A stretch of DNA of 64,000 nucleotides from Micromonospora sp. M71_S20 (GTDB taxonomy: Bacteria; Actinomycetota; Actinomycetes; Mycobacteriales; Micromonosporaceae): contig NZ_RCCV01000001.1 of the NCBI RefSeq assembly GCF_003664255.1, positions 682,001-746,000 of the forward strand. Direction: 5' to 3'. Positions 39,595-48,321 of the stretch are shown piece after piece. Position 1 is the first letter of the stretch. Every line of letters begins with the position of its first letter. The translations under genes were made by a program, and so were the position numbers. The notes below the pieces were generated by a model that had not been told where the DNA came from, made no database searches, and saw only the letters and a list, made by a program, of their open reading frames with translations.

Positions 39595-41046
39595 TCACCG
39601 TGCGCCCGCGACCGCCTGGCCCTCGTCCGCCCGGAACGGCGCCAACTCGGCGGCGAGCGCCTCGCCGACCCGTACGTGCACCAGGGTGCCCTCCGCCAGG
39701 TGGGAGGTGCTCAGCACCTCGCCCTGACGGTGCACCCGGGCCACCAGGTCGCCCCGGTCGTACGGCAGCACCGCGCGGACCTCCACGGCCGGGCGGGGCA
39801 GCCGCGACTCGACGGCCTCGCGCAGCCCGTCGATGCCGCGACCCGTGTGCGCGGAGACGAAGACCGCCTCCGGCCAGAGCCGCTTGAGCCGCAGCAGCGT
39901 CTCCTCGTCGGCGGCGTCGGTCTTGTTGACCACCAGCAGCTCGGGCAGCCGGTCGGCGCCCACCTCGGCGAGCACCTCGTGGACCGCCCGGACCTGCTCC
40001 TCCGGGTCCGGGTGGGTGCCGTCGACGACGTGCACCACCAGGTCGGCCTCGGCGACCTCCTCCAGGGTCGAGCGGAACGCCTCGACGATCTGGTGGGGCA
40101 GGTGCCGGACGAACCCGACCGTGTCGGAGAGCGTGTAGAGCCGCCCGTCGGCCGTGGTGGCCTTGCGGGTGGTCGGGTCGAGGGTGGCGAAGAGGGCGTT
40201 CTCCACCAGCACGCCCGCCCCGGTCAGCCGGTTGAGCAGGCTCGACTTGCCGGCGTTGGTGTAGCCGGCGATGGCCACGGCCGGCACGGCGTTGCGGGAA
40301 CGCCGGGCGCGCTTGGTCTGGCGTACCGTCCTCATGCCCTTGATCTCCCGGCGCAGCCGGGCGATGCGGTGGCGGATCCGGCGCCGGTCGGTCTCCAACT
40401 TCGTCTCACCGGGGCCGCGCAGACCCACGCCGCCGCCGGCGCCGCCGCCGCGACCGCTACCACCGGTCTGCCGCGAGAGGGTCTCACCCCAACCACGCAG
40501 GCGCGGCAGCAGGTATTCGAGCTGGGCCAGCTCGACCTGCGCCTTGCCCTCCTTGCTCTTGGCGTGCTGGGCGAAGATGTCGAGGATCAGCGCGGTGCGG
40601 TCGACCACCTTGACCTTGGTGCGCTGCTCCAGGTTGCGCAGCTGCGACGGCGACAGCTCACCGTCGCAGATCACCGTGTCGGCGCCGGTGGAGAGCACGA
40701 CCGAGCCGAGGTCGTCGACCTTGCCCCGGCCGACGTAGGTGGCGGGGTCGGGGCGGGTGCGCCGCTGGATCAGCCCCTCGAGCACCTGCGAGCCGGCGGT
40801 CTCCGCCAGCGCGGCCAGCTCGGTGAGGGAGTTCTCGGCGTCGCTCTGCGAGCCCTCGGTCCAGACGCCGACGAGGACCACGCGCTCCAGGCGCAGTTGG
40901 CGGTACTCGACCTCGGTGATGTCCGCGAGCTCGGTGGAGAGGCCGGGGACCCGCCGCAGCGCCTGCCGCTCCGACAGCTCGAGCTCACCGGTGGTGGCGT
41001 CGAGCTCGTCGTCCTCGTAGGGAAGAAGGGTCTCCTGGTTGTGCAA
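39595..41046 (-). CDS. hflX: GTPase HflX
   Basis: 483 residues from a TTG at 41046; AGGAGACC lies seven bases before it, and no better start is nearby. The N-terminal HflX domain with the glycine-rich GGSGRGGGAGGG linker and GPGETKLETDRR precedes the GTPase (GYTNAGKSSLLNRL, DTVGFVRHLP, NKTD). HflX binds the 50S subunit and rescues or splits stalled ribosomes under heat or antibiotic stress. It diverges from the malic enzyme gene. Confidence 0.93.
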   Translation of the reverse strand: MHNQETLLPYEDDELDATTGELELSERQALRRVPGLSTELADITEVEYRQLRLERVVLVGVWTEGSQSDAENSLTELAALAETAGSQVLEGLIQRRTRPDPATYVGRGKVDDLGSVVLSTGADTVICDGELSPSQLRNLEQRTKVKVVDRTALILDIFAQHAKSKEGKAQVELAQLEYLLPRLRGWGETLSRQTGGSGRGGGAGGGVGLRGPGETKLETDRRRIRHRIARLRREIKGMRTVRQTKRARRSRNAVPAVAIAGYTNAGKSSLLNRLTGAGVLVENALFATLDPTTRKATTADGRLYTLSDTVGFVRHLPHQIVEAFRSTLEEVAEADLVVHVVDGTHPDPEEQVRAVHEVLAEVGADRLPELLVVNKTDAADEETLLRLKRLWPEAVFVSAHTGRGIDGLREAVESRLPRPAVEVRAVLPYDRGDLVARVHRQGEVLSTSHLAEGTLVHVRVGEALAAELAPFRADEGQAVAGAR

Positions 41047-41221
41047 GCCGGTCTCCTGTCCGTTCTGTCACGTACCGAGCAATCCTGACATGTGCCAACG
41101 CGGAACGCACCCGCTATATGCCCGCTCGAACGGGCCACAAAAGTGGGGGCGGATGCCGGAGGGGCCGGCCGGGGCGAGTAGAAATGCGGGGCGAGCCGTT
41201 CAGCGTCGACGGAGGGATCCC

Positions 41222-42688
41222 GTGGCCATCACCCGACTTCCAAGTGCCGGATTCTCGATCACGATTCGGATCGCCGTGCCGGCGGACGCGTCCTCGATCG
41301 GCCGGCTGACCACCTCCGTGGGTGAGGCAGGGGCGATCGTCACCGCGCTCGACGTGGTGGACTCCGACCCGACCCACGTGCTCGTCGACCTGACCTGCGA
41401 CACCGCCGACGCCAGCCACGCCGACCAGGTGGTCGACGCGTTGACGGCGCTGGACGGCGTGGACGTGCGCAAGGTCTCCGACCGGACCTTCCTCCTGCAT
41501 CTCGGCGGCAAGATCGAGGTCAGCTCGAAGGTGGCGCTGCGCAACCGCGACGAGCTGTCCCGGGCGTACACCCCAGGGGTGGCGCGGGTCTGCATGGCGA
41601 TCGCGGAGAACCCGGCCGACGCCCGCCGGCTGACCATCAAGCGCAACACCGTGGCCGTGGTCAGCGACGGCTCCGCCGTGCTGGGCCTGGGCAACCTCGG
41701 GCCGGCCGCGTCGCTGCCCGTCATGGAGGGCAAGGCCGCGCTGTTCAAGCGCTTCGGCGGGGTGGACGCCTGGCCGGTGGTGCTCGACACCCAGGACACC
41801 GACGAGATCGTGCAGATCGTCAAGGCGATCGCCCCGGCGTACGGCGGGATCAACCTGGAGGACATCGCCGCGCCCCGCTGCTTCGAGATCGAGGCGCGGC
41901 TGCGCGAGGCGCTGGACATCCCGGTCTTCCACGACGACCAGCACGGCACCGCGATCTGCGTGCTGGCCGCGCTGACCAACGCGCTGCGCGTCGTGGGCAA
42001 GCAGCTCGCGGACGTCCGGGTCGTGGTCTCCGGCGCGGGCGCGGCCGGCACCGCGATCATGAAGCTGCTGCTGCGTCAGGGCGTCGGCGACATCATCGCG
42101 TACGACCGGCAGGGCGCCCTGCACCGCGGCCAGAGCGGGCTCAACCCGGCCTGGCAGTGGCTGGCCGAGAACACCAACAAGGAGAACTACTCCGGCGACC
42201 TGGCCGGGGCGGTACGCGGCGCGGACGTATTCATCGGGGTGAGCGCGCCGAACCTGCTCACCGGCGACGACATCGCCACGATGGCCAAGGACTCGATCGT
42301 CTTCGCGCTGGCCAACCCGGACCCGGAGGTCGACCCGCGGGAGGCGCGCAAGCACGCCGCCGTGGTCGCCACCGGCCGCTCCGACCAGCCGAACCAGATC
42401 AACAACGTGCTCGCCTTCCCGGGCGTCTTCCGGGGCATGCTGGACGCGCACGCCGAGGAGTTCACCGAGGAGATGGCGATCGCGGCGGCCCGGGCCATCG
42501 CGGACGTGGTCGGCGAGGACAAGATCAACCCGACGGTGATCGTGCCCAGCGTCTTCGACTCCCGGGTCTCCCCGGCGGTCGCCGCGGCGGTCCGCGCCGC
42601 CGCCCAGAACCCGCCCCCGGCCCCCGCCGCCGACCCGGGCCCCGCCGACCTCCCCGAGATCGCCGCCGAAGCCAGCGCCACCCCCTGA
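41222..42688 (+). CDS. NAD(P)-dependent malic enzyme with N-terminal ACT-like domain
   Basis: 488 residues from GTG with GGAGGG upstream. Residues 1-80 form an ACT-like regulatory domain (ITIRIAVPADASSIGRL). The malic enzyme core follows: SRAYTPGVARVC, the catalytic Lys region (SDGSAVLGLGNLG), FHDDQHGTA with the metal Asp, and the Rossmann motif VVSGAGAAGTAIM. It converts malate to pyruvate and CO2. The C-terminal 30 residues are Pro/Ala-rich. Confidence 0.93.
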   Translation: MAITRLPSAGFSITIRIAVPADASSIGRLTTSVGEAGAIVTALDVVDSDPTHVLVDLTCDTADASHADQVVDALTALDGVDVRKVSDRTFLLHLGGKIEVSSKVALRNRDELSRAYTPGVARVCMAIAENPADARRLTIKRNTVAVVSDGSAVLGLGNLGPAASLPVMEGKAALFKRFGGVDAWPVVLDTQDTDEIVQIVKAIAPAYGGINLEDIAAPRCFEIEARLREALDIPVFHDDQHGTAICVLAALTNALRVVGKQLADVRVVVSGAGAAGTAIMKLLLRQGVGDIIAYDRQGALHRGQSGLNPAWQWLAENTNKENYSGDLAGAVRGADVFIGVSAPNLLTGDDIATMAKDSIVFALANPDPEVDPREARKHAAVVATGRSDQPNQINNVLAFPGVFRGMLDAHAEEFTEEMAIAAARAIADVVGEDKINPTVIVPSVFDSRVSPAVAAAVRAAAQNPPPAPAADPGPADLPEIAAEASATP

Positions 42689-42724
42689 CCCCCACGCCCC
42701 GCCCGCCCGCCCCGCCCCCGTCGG

Positions 42725-42799
42725 GTCGATCGAGCAGTTGTGGCGCCCCGCAAATGGGGTGCCAGAGGGCAATACGCCCACCACAAGTGCATGATCGAC
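42725..42799. repeat. REP-like palindromic element
   Basis: Outer arms 42725-42743 and 42781-42799 match at 16 of 19 positions; an inner stem (GGCGCCCC at 42742-42749 with GGGGTGCC at 42756-42763) lies within the left half. The end sequence GTCGATCNNGCANTTGTGG has the look of a dispersed palindromic repeat, which I recall in similar form from Micromonospora genomes. It lies between the convergent malic enzyme and dapF genes. Confidence 0.6.
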
Positions 42800-42833
42800 G
42801 CGCCCTGGGGAGGGGCGGGGGTGGGAGGGGCGG

Positions 42834-43682
42834 TCAGGGGGTTGCGAGGGTGGTGGGGTCGAGGGTGCCCGTGGCCACCAGGGTGGCCGGGCCGGCCAGC
42901 CAGCAGGAGTCCTCGGTCACCGTGACCGACAGGCGTCCGCCGGGGACGTCCACCGCCAGCACGCCGGTGTCCCGGCCCGCGTCGCGCAGGGCCACCGCGG
43001 CCACCGCGCAGGCGCCCGTGCCGCAGGAGAGCGTCTCGGCGGAGCCGCGCTCGTACACGCGCATGAGCACGTGGCCGTCGGTGTCGTCGACGGGCTCGCC
43101 CGGCGCCGTGAACTCCACGTTCACCCCGGCCGGGAAGACCAGCGGGTCGACGTCGGGGGCCCGGGTGAGGTCGAGCGCGGTCAGCTCCAGCCCGGCCGGC
43201 AGCGCGCAGACCAGGTGCGGGTTGCCCACGTCCACGGCCGTGCCGGGCAGGGTCAGCCCGCCGAGGGTGGCGGTCGCCGTGTCGTACAGCCGAGGGCGGC
43301 GCATCTCGACGGCGATGGCGTCGGCCGTGACCAGCGCGCGCACGACGCCGGCCCGGGTCGCCACCGGCAGCGCCCCTTCCTCCGGCTCGGCCAGCCCGGA
43401 GGCGACCAGGTAGCGGACGAAGACCCGGGCGCCGTTGCCGCACATCTCCGCGAACGACCCGTCGGCGTTCCAGTAGTCCATGAACCACTCGGCCTCGCCG
43501 GACGTCCCGGCGCCCTCCGGATGGGCGGCCGCCCGGACCACCCGCAGCACGCCGTCGCCGCCGAGGCCGCGCCGCCGGTCGCAGAGGGCCGCGACCAGCC
43601 CCGGTGTCAGGTCGAGCCGGTTGTCCGGATCGGGCAGGATGACGAAGTCGTTGCCGGTGCCGTGGCCCTTGGTGAACTGCAC
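42834..43682 (-). CDS. dapF: Diaminopimelate epimerase
   Basis: 282 residues. The two catalytic cysteines are Cys81 (CGNGARVFV) and Cys220 (SCGTGACAVA), in their usual motifs, and the start FTKGHGTGNDFVILPD is typical. The enzyme converts LL- to meso-diaminopimelate for lysine and peptidoglycan. The gene lies eight bases from the end of miaA and is probably in its operon. Confidence 0.96.
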   Translation of the reverse strand: MQFTKGHGTGNDFVILPDPDNRLDLTPGLVAALCDRRRGLGGDGVLRVVRAAAHPEGAGTSGEAEWFMDYWNADGSFAEMCGNGARVFVRYLVASGLAEPEEGALPVATRAGVVRALVTADAIAVEMRRPRLYDTATATLGGLTLPGTAVDVGNPHLVCALPAGLELTALDLTRAPDVDPLVFPAGVNVEFTAPGEPVDDTDGHVLMRVYERGSAETLSCGTGACAVAAVALRDAGRDTGVLAVDVPGGRLSVTVTEDSCWLAGPATLVATGTLDPTTLATP

Positions 43683-43689
43683 GCCCCCA

Positions 43690-44616
43690 TCATCGCGCAG
43701 CGGCGGGAAGCAGGCGCAGCGCGGCCGGGATCAGGTCCGGCGCCGACGCGTCCAGCCAGTGGATCCGCGGGTCGCGGCGGAACCAGGACCGCTGCCGCCG
43801 GACGAAGCGCCGGGTGGCCCGGACGGTCTCGTCGTGCGCCTCGGCCTCGGTCAGCTCCCCGGCGAGGAAGCGCAGCACCTGCTGGTAGCCGAGCGCGCGG
43901 CTGGCCGTACGGCCCTCGGGCAGCCCGCGCGCGACCAGGTCCCGGGTCTCGGCGACCAGGCCGTCGACCCACATCCGGTCCACCCGCAGGGCGATCCGCT
44001 CGTCCAGCAGCGCGGTGTCCAGGTCCACCCCGAGCTGCACCGAGCGGTAGTACGGGGTGGGGTCGGGCAGCGCGGCCGTGAACGGCGCCCCGGTCAGCTC
44101 GATGACCTCCAGGGCGCGGACGATCCGCCGGCCGTTGCCGGGCAGGATCCCCGCCGCGGCGGCCGGATCGGCCTCGCGCAGCCGGGCGTACAGGGGCGCG
44201 GGGCCGACCTCGGCCAGCTCCCGTTCCAGCCGCTCGCGCACCGCCGGGTCGGTGCCGGGGAACTCGAAGCGCTCCAGCACCGCCCGCACGTAGAGGCCGG
44301 AGCCGCCGACCAGCAGCGGCACCCGGCCCCGGGCCAGGACGTCGTCGACGGCGGCGCGGGCCAGCCGCTGGTATTCCGCGACGCTCGCCGGCTCGGTGAC
44401 GTCCCAGATGTCCAGCAGGTGGTGCGGCACCCCCTCGCGCTCGGCCGGGGTGAGCTTGGCGGTGCCCACGTCCATGCCCCGGTAGAGCTGCATCGAGTCG
44501 GCGTTGACCACCTCGCCGTCGAGGGCGTGCGCGAGGGCGATGCTCAGCGCCGACTTGCCGGCCGCCGTCGGCCCGACCACGGCGACGACCGTCCCGGCCG
44601 GTGGACGGGTGGTCAC
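43690..44616 (-). CDS. miaA: tRNA dimethylallyltransferase
   Basis: 308 residues from GTG at 44616, overlapping the upstream gene's stop as GTGA. P-loop VGPTAAGKS, the DSMQLYRGMDVGTAK segment, GGSGLYVRAVL and RRFVRRQRSWFRRD are as in MiaA. It prenylates A37 of tRNAs reading UNN codons; MiaB, also in this window, then adds the methylthio group. Confidence 0.95.
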   Translation of the reverse strand: MTTRPPAGTVVAVVGPTAAGKSALSIALAHALDGEVVNADSMQLYRGMDVGTAKLTPAEREGVPHHLLDIWDVTEPASVAEYQRLARAAVDDVLARGRVPLLVGGSGLYVRAVLERFEFPGTDPAVRERLERELAEVGPAPLYARLREADPAAAAGILPGNGRRIVRALEVIELTGAPFTAALPDPTPYYRSVQLGVDLDTALLDERIALRVDRMWVDGLVAETRDLVARGLPEGRTASRALGYQQVLRFLAGELTEAEAHDETVRATRRFVRRQRSWFRRDPRIHWLDASAPDLIPAALRLLPAAAR

Positions 44617-45332
44617 GCCGGCGCCCAGGACGACACGAGGTAGGCGACGCCGTAGGGCGCCGAGTAGTGGCGCAGCTCGCCGCGCCAGTCGCCGCCCGTC
44701 GCGCGCACCGCGCCGGCCAGCACCTGCCACGGCGCGCGGCCGGCGGCCTTCAGCTGCGCCGACAGGTCCGGGTCCAGGTCGAGCAGGGCCTCGGCGTCCG
44801 CGTCGGCCAGGGCGCGGGCCACCCCGTCGTCGTACGCCTCGGCGCGCGGGTCGTCGTAGCCGGGCGACTTCGGGCCGCGGCAGGCCGACCCGTCCCCCGT
44901 CACCAGCAGGGCGGTACGCGGCTCCGTCGCCGCGCCGAGCGCCGCACCCAGCTCGGCGCACTCGGCCGGGGAGGCGTCGGACGCGACGGAGCGGGCCAGC
45001 CGGGGCAGCTCGGTGCGGGAACGCCCGAGCAACCACGCGCCGACGGTCAGGCTCAGCGGCAGCCGCTCGCCGCCCGCGCAGTTCACCTTCCACAACCGCA
45101 CGTGCCGGTCGAGGCCGTACTGGCGCAGCGAGCCGTGATCGGCCGCGTTGAAGCGGGTGGTCTCCGGCCCGCCGCCGACCAGGACGATCACCTCGGGGCC
45201 GGCGGCGAGCAGCCCGGCGACGGCGGCGTCGCAGGCGGCACGGAGCTCGTCCAGCTCGGGCGCGGCGGCGCCGGCCAGCTCGGGGACGATCAGCGGCGGG
45301 TGGGGGCAGACGGCAGCGGCGACCAGGGGCAC
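44613..45332 (-). CDS. Class III extradiol ring-cleavage dioxygenase-like protein
   Basis: 239 residues from GTG at 45332. The start VAAAVCPHPPLIVPELAG and LVTGDGSACRGPKSPGYDDPR fit the LigB/MEMO-like superfamily seen between miaA and miaB in actinomycetes. Metal His residues are few (CPHPP, ADHGS), so enzymatic activity is uncertain. Its end overlaps miaA by four bases. A TACCGT box six bases upstream predicts a leaderless mRNA that would also carry miaA and dapF. Confidence 0.82.
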   Translation of the reverse strand: MPLVAAAVCPHPPLIVPELAGAAAPELDELRAACDAAVAGLLAAGPEVIVLVGGGPETTRFNAADHGSLRQYGLDRHVRLWKVNCAGGERLPLSLTVGAWLLGRSRTELPRLARSVASDASPAECAELGAALGAATEPRTALLVTGDGSACRGPKSPGYDDPRAEAYDDGVARALADADAEALLDLDPDLSAQLKAAGRAPWQVLAGAVRATGGDWRGELRHYSAPYGVAYLVSSWAPA

Positions 45333-45338
45333 CCGGCA

Positions 45339-45344
45339 ACGGTA
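45339..45344 (-). promoter_or_regulatory. -10 box (TACCGT) for the leaderless dioxygenase-miaA-dapF mRNA
   Basis: TACCGT on the minus strand, six bases, then GTG at 45332, with no Shine-Dalgarno sequence. Confidence 0.5.
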
Positions 45345-45717
45345 TCGGCACGACGGCGCCGCGCGCCCCGCACCCGGACTCTCGGCGCCGCTCCCGCCCG
45401 CCGGTCCGCTCCGGCGGGTCGCTCCGGCGGGTCTCTGCCTGGTCGGGTCTGCCTCGGTGGCCGCCCGGCTGCCGGGTCGACACGCCGCCGACGAGACCCA
45501 CCCGTCCCGATACGTCGTACGGTACGTCGTACGCCGGATTCCGACACTCCTCCCAGGGAGCCTGTCCGCGGGCGCTAGGACACCGTATGGTCACGGTCGG
45601 CGATAGGCGCTCGACGGGAACGGGGTCGCACCTGTGACAATGCCGGGGGAAACTTTGCTGCGCCGTGGCGGCGATCGCGGGACTGCTCCCCGACGCCGGG
45701 AGAACGAGGATGGGCAC

Positions 45718-46926
45718 ATGAGCGACTGGACTGCCTTCGGACGGGTGGACGCGGACGGCACCGTGTACGTCAAGACCGCCGACGGCGAGCGGGTGGTCGG
45801 ATCCTGGCAGGCGGGAGCGCCCGAGGAGGGGCTGGCCCACTTCGCCCGCCGCTTCGACGACCTGGTGACCGAGGTCAACCTGACGGAGGCCCGGCTCAAT
45901 TCGGGCGCCGCCGACGCCGGCCATTCACTGACCACCATCCGGCGGATCCGCGCGTCGCTGGCCGAGGCGCACGTCGTCGGCGACATCGACGCGCTGGCCG
46001 CTCGACTGGACCGGCTCGCCACGGTGGCTGAGGAGAAGGCCGGCGAGGCCAAGGCCGCCCGGGACGCCGCCCGCAGCGAGGCGCTCGCCCGCAAGCAGGC
46101 CCTCGTGGAGGAGGCGGAGAAGCTGGCCGCCGAGTCGACCGGCTGGAAGACCGCCGGGGACCGGCTCAAGGAGATCCTCGACGAGTGGAAGACCATCCGC
46201 GGGGTTGACAAGAAGGCCGACGGTGAGCTGTGGAAGCGGTTCGCCGCCGCGCGCGACGGCTTCACCCGTCGCCGGGGCGCCCACTTCGCCTCCCTCGACG
46301 CGCAGCGCAAGCAGGCGCAGACGGTCAAGGAGGAGCTGGTCGCCGAGGCCGAGAAGCTCAAGGACTCCACCGACTGGGCGGCCACCGCCAACCAGCTCAA
46401 GGAACTGATGAACCAGTGGAAGGCCGCTCCCCGGGCCTCCAAGGAGGCCGAGCAGAAGCTCTGGGAGCGGTTCCGGGGCGCGCAGGACGAGTTCTTCACC
46501 CGGCGCAGCGAGGTCTTCTCCGCCCGCGACAACGAGCAGCGGGGCAACCTGGAACGCAAGCAGGCGCTGCTCGCCGAGGCCGAGGCGCTGGACGTCGACG
46601 GCGACCCGAAGGGCGCGCAGGCCAAGCTGCGAGAGATCCAGGCCCAGTGGCACGAGGCCGGCCGGGTGCCCCGCGAGGCGGCGGCTGGGCTGGAGCGCCG
46701 GCTGCGCGCCATCGACGAGAAGGTCCGCGAGGTGATGGACTCCGCTTGGCGGCGCACCACCAAGGAGGACAACCCCCTGCTCGCCCAGATGCGTGCGCAG
46801 GTCGCCGAGGCCGAGGAGCGGCTGGCCCGGGCCCAGGCTGCCGGCGACGCCCGGCGGGTCAAGGAGGCCGAGCAGGCGCTGGCGTCCAAGCGGCAGTTCC
46901 TCCAGCTCGCCGAGCAGGCCGGCTGA
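45718..46926 (+). CDS. DUF349 domain protein
   Basis: 402 residues from ATG with GAGGA upstream. After a 75-residue N-terminal part (SDWTAFGRVDADGTVYVKT), several DUF349 helical repeats follow, each with a W and spacing like WKTIRGVDKKADGELWKRF and WKAAPRASKEAEQKLWERF. The protein is mostly long charged helices and likely coiled coil. Function unknown. A hairpin follows. Confidence 0.9.
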   Translation: MSDWTAFGRVDADGTVYVKTADGERVVGSWQAGAPEEGLAHFARRFDDLVTEVNLTEARLNSGAADAGHSLTTIRRIRASLAEAHVVGDIDALAARLDRLATVAEEKAGEAKAARDAARSEALARKQALVEEAEKLAAESTGWKTAGDRLKEILDEWKTIRGVDKKADGELWKRFAAARDGFTRRRGAHFASLDAQRKQAQTVKEELVAEAEKLKDSTDWAATANQLKELMNQWKAAPRASKEAEQKLWERFRGAQDEFFTRRSEVFSARDNEQRGNLERKQALLAEAEALDVDGDPKGAQAKLREIQAQWHEAGRVPREAAAGLERRLRAIDEKVREVMDSAWRRTTKEDNPLLAQMRAQVAEAEERLARAQAAGDARRVKEAEQALASKRQFLQLAEQAG

Positions 46927-46978
46927 GCCGGACCTACGCACCACGACGGCCACCGAGCCACCTCGGGCCGAGCAACCA

Positions 46979-47015
46979 CGGAAGCCCCCGATCCGCCACG
47001 GACCGGGGGCTTCCG
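46979..47015 (+). terminator. Hairpin after the DUF349 gene
   Basis: Arms 46979-46990 and 47004-47015 pair perfectly, extended inside by TCCG/CGGA. It lies 53 bases after the stop. Confidence 0.75.
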
Positions 47016-47130
47016 CATGTCCGCCCGCAGCCGTCCGGCCGGGGACGCGACGGTTTGACGCATCGAGGGGCGCCGATCGGCGTAACGGGCGGAGCCAGGC
47101 CTTTACATCGATGGATGTCTGTGTTTACAT

Positions 47131-47148
47131 CAGGAAAGCGCTTACCTG
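47131..47148. promoter_or_regulatory. LacI-family-type operator upstream of pectate lyase
   Basis: CAGGAAAGCGCTTACCTG is an 18-bp palindrome with one mismatched pair around the central CG typical of LacI/GalR-family operators (GAAAGCGCTTTC-like). It lies 160 bp before the pectate lyase ATG in an AT-rich stretch, suggesting sugar-responsive repression. Confidence 0.6.
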
Positions 47149-47307
47149 ATTACTCGTGAGCGCCAGCAAGGGAGCCGCAACTTCGCGTAGCCAGTCCGCA
47201 TCCGCGGGGCCGCCGACCGCCGTCCCCGCCGACCAGACGCCACCGGGCACGGCGTCGCAGGGTCGGCCCCACGGTCCGCGAGCCCGCCACCACCGAAGGG
47301 AAGCACC

Positions 47308-48267
47308 ATGCGTACGTCCCGACGTCGCACCACCCTGCTCACCGCCGCCGCCAGCGCCGCCCTGCTCGCCGCGGGGGCGCTGACCGCCGGCACCGCGCCC
47401 GCCTCGGCCGCCCCCACCGGGCTGGTCGGCTGGGCCACCCAGAACGGCGGCACCACCGGCGGCAGTGGCAACCCCGTCACCGTGACCACCGCCTCGGCCC
47501 TGACCAGCGCGGTCGGCTCCAGCAGCGCGGCGGTGATCCGGGTCTCCGGCACCATCTCCTGCTCCGGCATGCTGCGGGTGCGGTCCAACAAGACCATCCT
47601 CGGCAACCCCGGCGCGACCATCTCCGGCTGCGGCTTCAACATCAACGGCGACCGCAACGTCATCATCCGGAACCTGACCTTCCGAAACTGGAACGACGAC
47701 GCGATCAACGTGCAGGAGTCGGCCACCAACATCTGGATCGACCACAACAGCTTCACCAACGGCACCGACGGCGCGGTCGACATCAAGCGGGGCTCGGACT
47801 TCATCACCGTGTCGTGGAACCGGGTCTACGACCACGACAAGTCGATGCTGCTCGGGCACAGCGACAGCAACGGCAGCCAGGACACCGGCCACCTGCGGGT
47901 GACCTACCACCACAACTGGTTCGACGAGAGCACCCAGCGCCACCCCCGGGTCCGCTTCGGCAACCCGGTCCACGTGTTCAACAACTACTACGACAGCAAC
48001 GGCGGCTACGGCGTGGCGTCCACGGAGAACGCCGGGGTGCTCGTCGAGGGCAACTACTTCGAGAACGTCGACGACCCGTACCACCTCGGTGAGGGCGACT
48101 CCGGCCCGGGCACGCTGGTCGCCCGGAACAACCACTTCGTCAACTCCGGCAGCGGCCAGGCCGGCGGCAGTGTCAAGAGCATCCCGTACTCGTACAGCCT
48201 GGACGCCGCGAGCAGCGTGAAGTCCATCGTGACCGCCGGCGCGGGCGCCGGTCGGATCCAGGTCTGA
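47308..48267 (+). CDS. Secreted pectate lyase (polysaccharide lyase family 1)
   Basis: 319 residues. A signal peptide with RRR and a hydrophobic core ends near ASA (about residue 35). The mature enzyme is a right-handed beta-helix; family 1 motifs are WIDHNSF, the calcium site DGAVDIKRGSDFITVSWN and RHPRVRFGN with the catalytic Arg. It cleaves polygalacturonate outside the cell, a plant-litter function. A LacI-type operator lies upstream. Confidence 0.93.
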   Translation: MRTSRRRTTLLTAAASAALLAAGALTAGTAPASAAPTGLVGWATQNGGTTGGSGNPVTVTTASALTSAVGSSSAAVIRVSGTISCSGMLRVRSNKTILGNPGATISGCGFNINGDRNVIIRNLTFRNWNDDAINVQESATNIWIDHNSFTNGTDGAVDIKRGSDFITVSWNRVYDHDKSMLLGHSDSNGSQDTGHLRVTYHHNWFDESTQRHPRVRFGNPVHVFNNYYDSNGGYGVASTENAGVLVEGNYFENVDDPYHLGEGDSGPGTLVARNNHFVNSGSGQAGGSVKSIPYSYSLDAASSVKSIVTAGAGAGRIQV

Positions 48268-48279
48268 CCGGCTGAGCGC

Positions 48280-48315
48280 ACCGGCCGGGGCCCGCGCGTG
48301 CGGGCCCCGGCCGGT
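48280..48315. terminator. 16-bp perfect hairpin between pectate lyase and miaB
   Basis: Arms 48280-48295 and 48300-48315 pair at every position around a 4-base loop, between convergent genes. Confidence 0.85.
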
Positions 48316-48321
48316 CGCGGG

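Larger units (their letters stand above)
46927..47307. other. 380-bp intergenic region before the pectate lyase gene
   Basis: It contains the DUF349 terminator, then an AT-rich control region at 47100-47150 with two TTTACATC copies (47102-47109 and 47124-47131) and a LacI-type palindrome. The remaining 150 bases to the pectate lyase start hold no supported gene. Confidence 0.6.
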
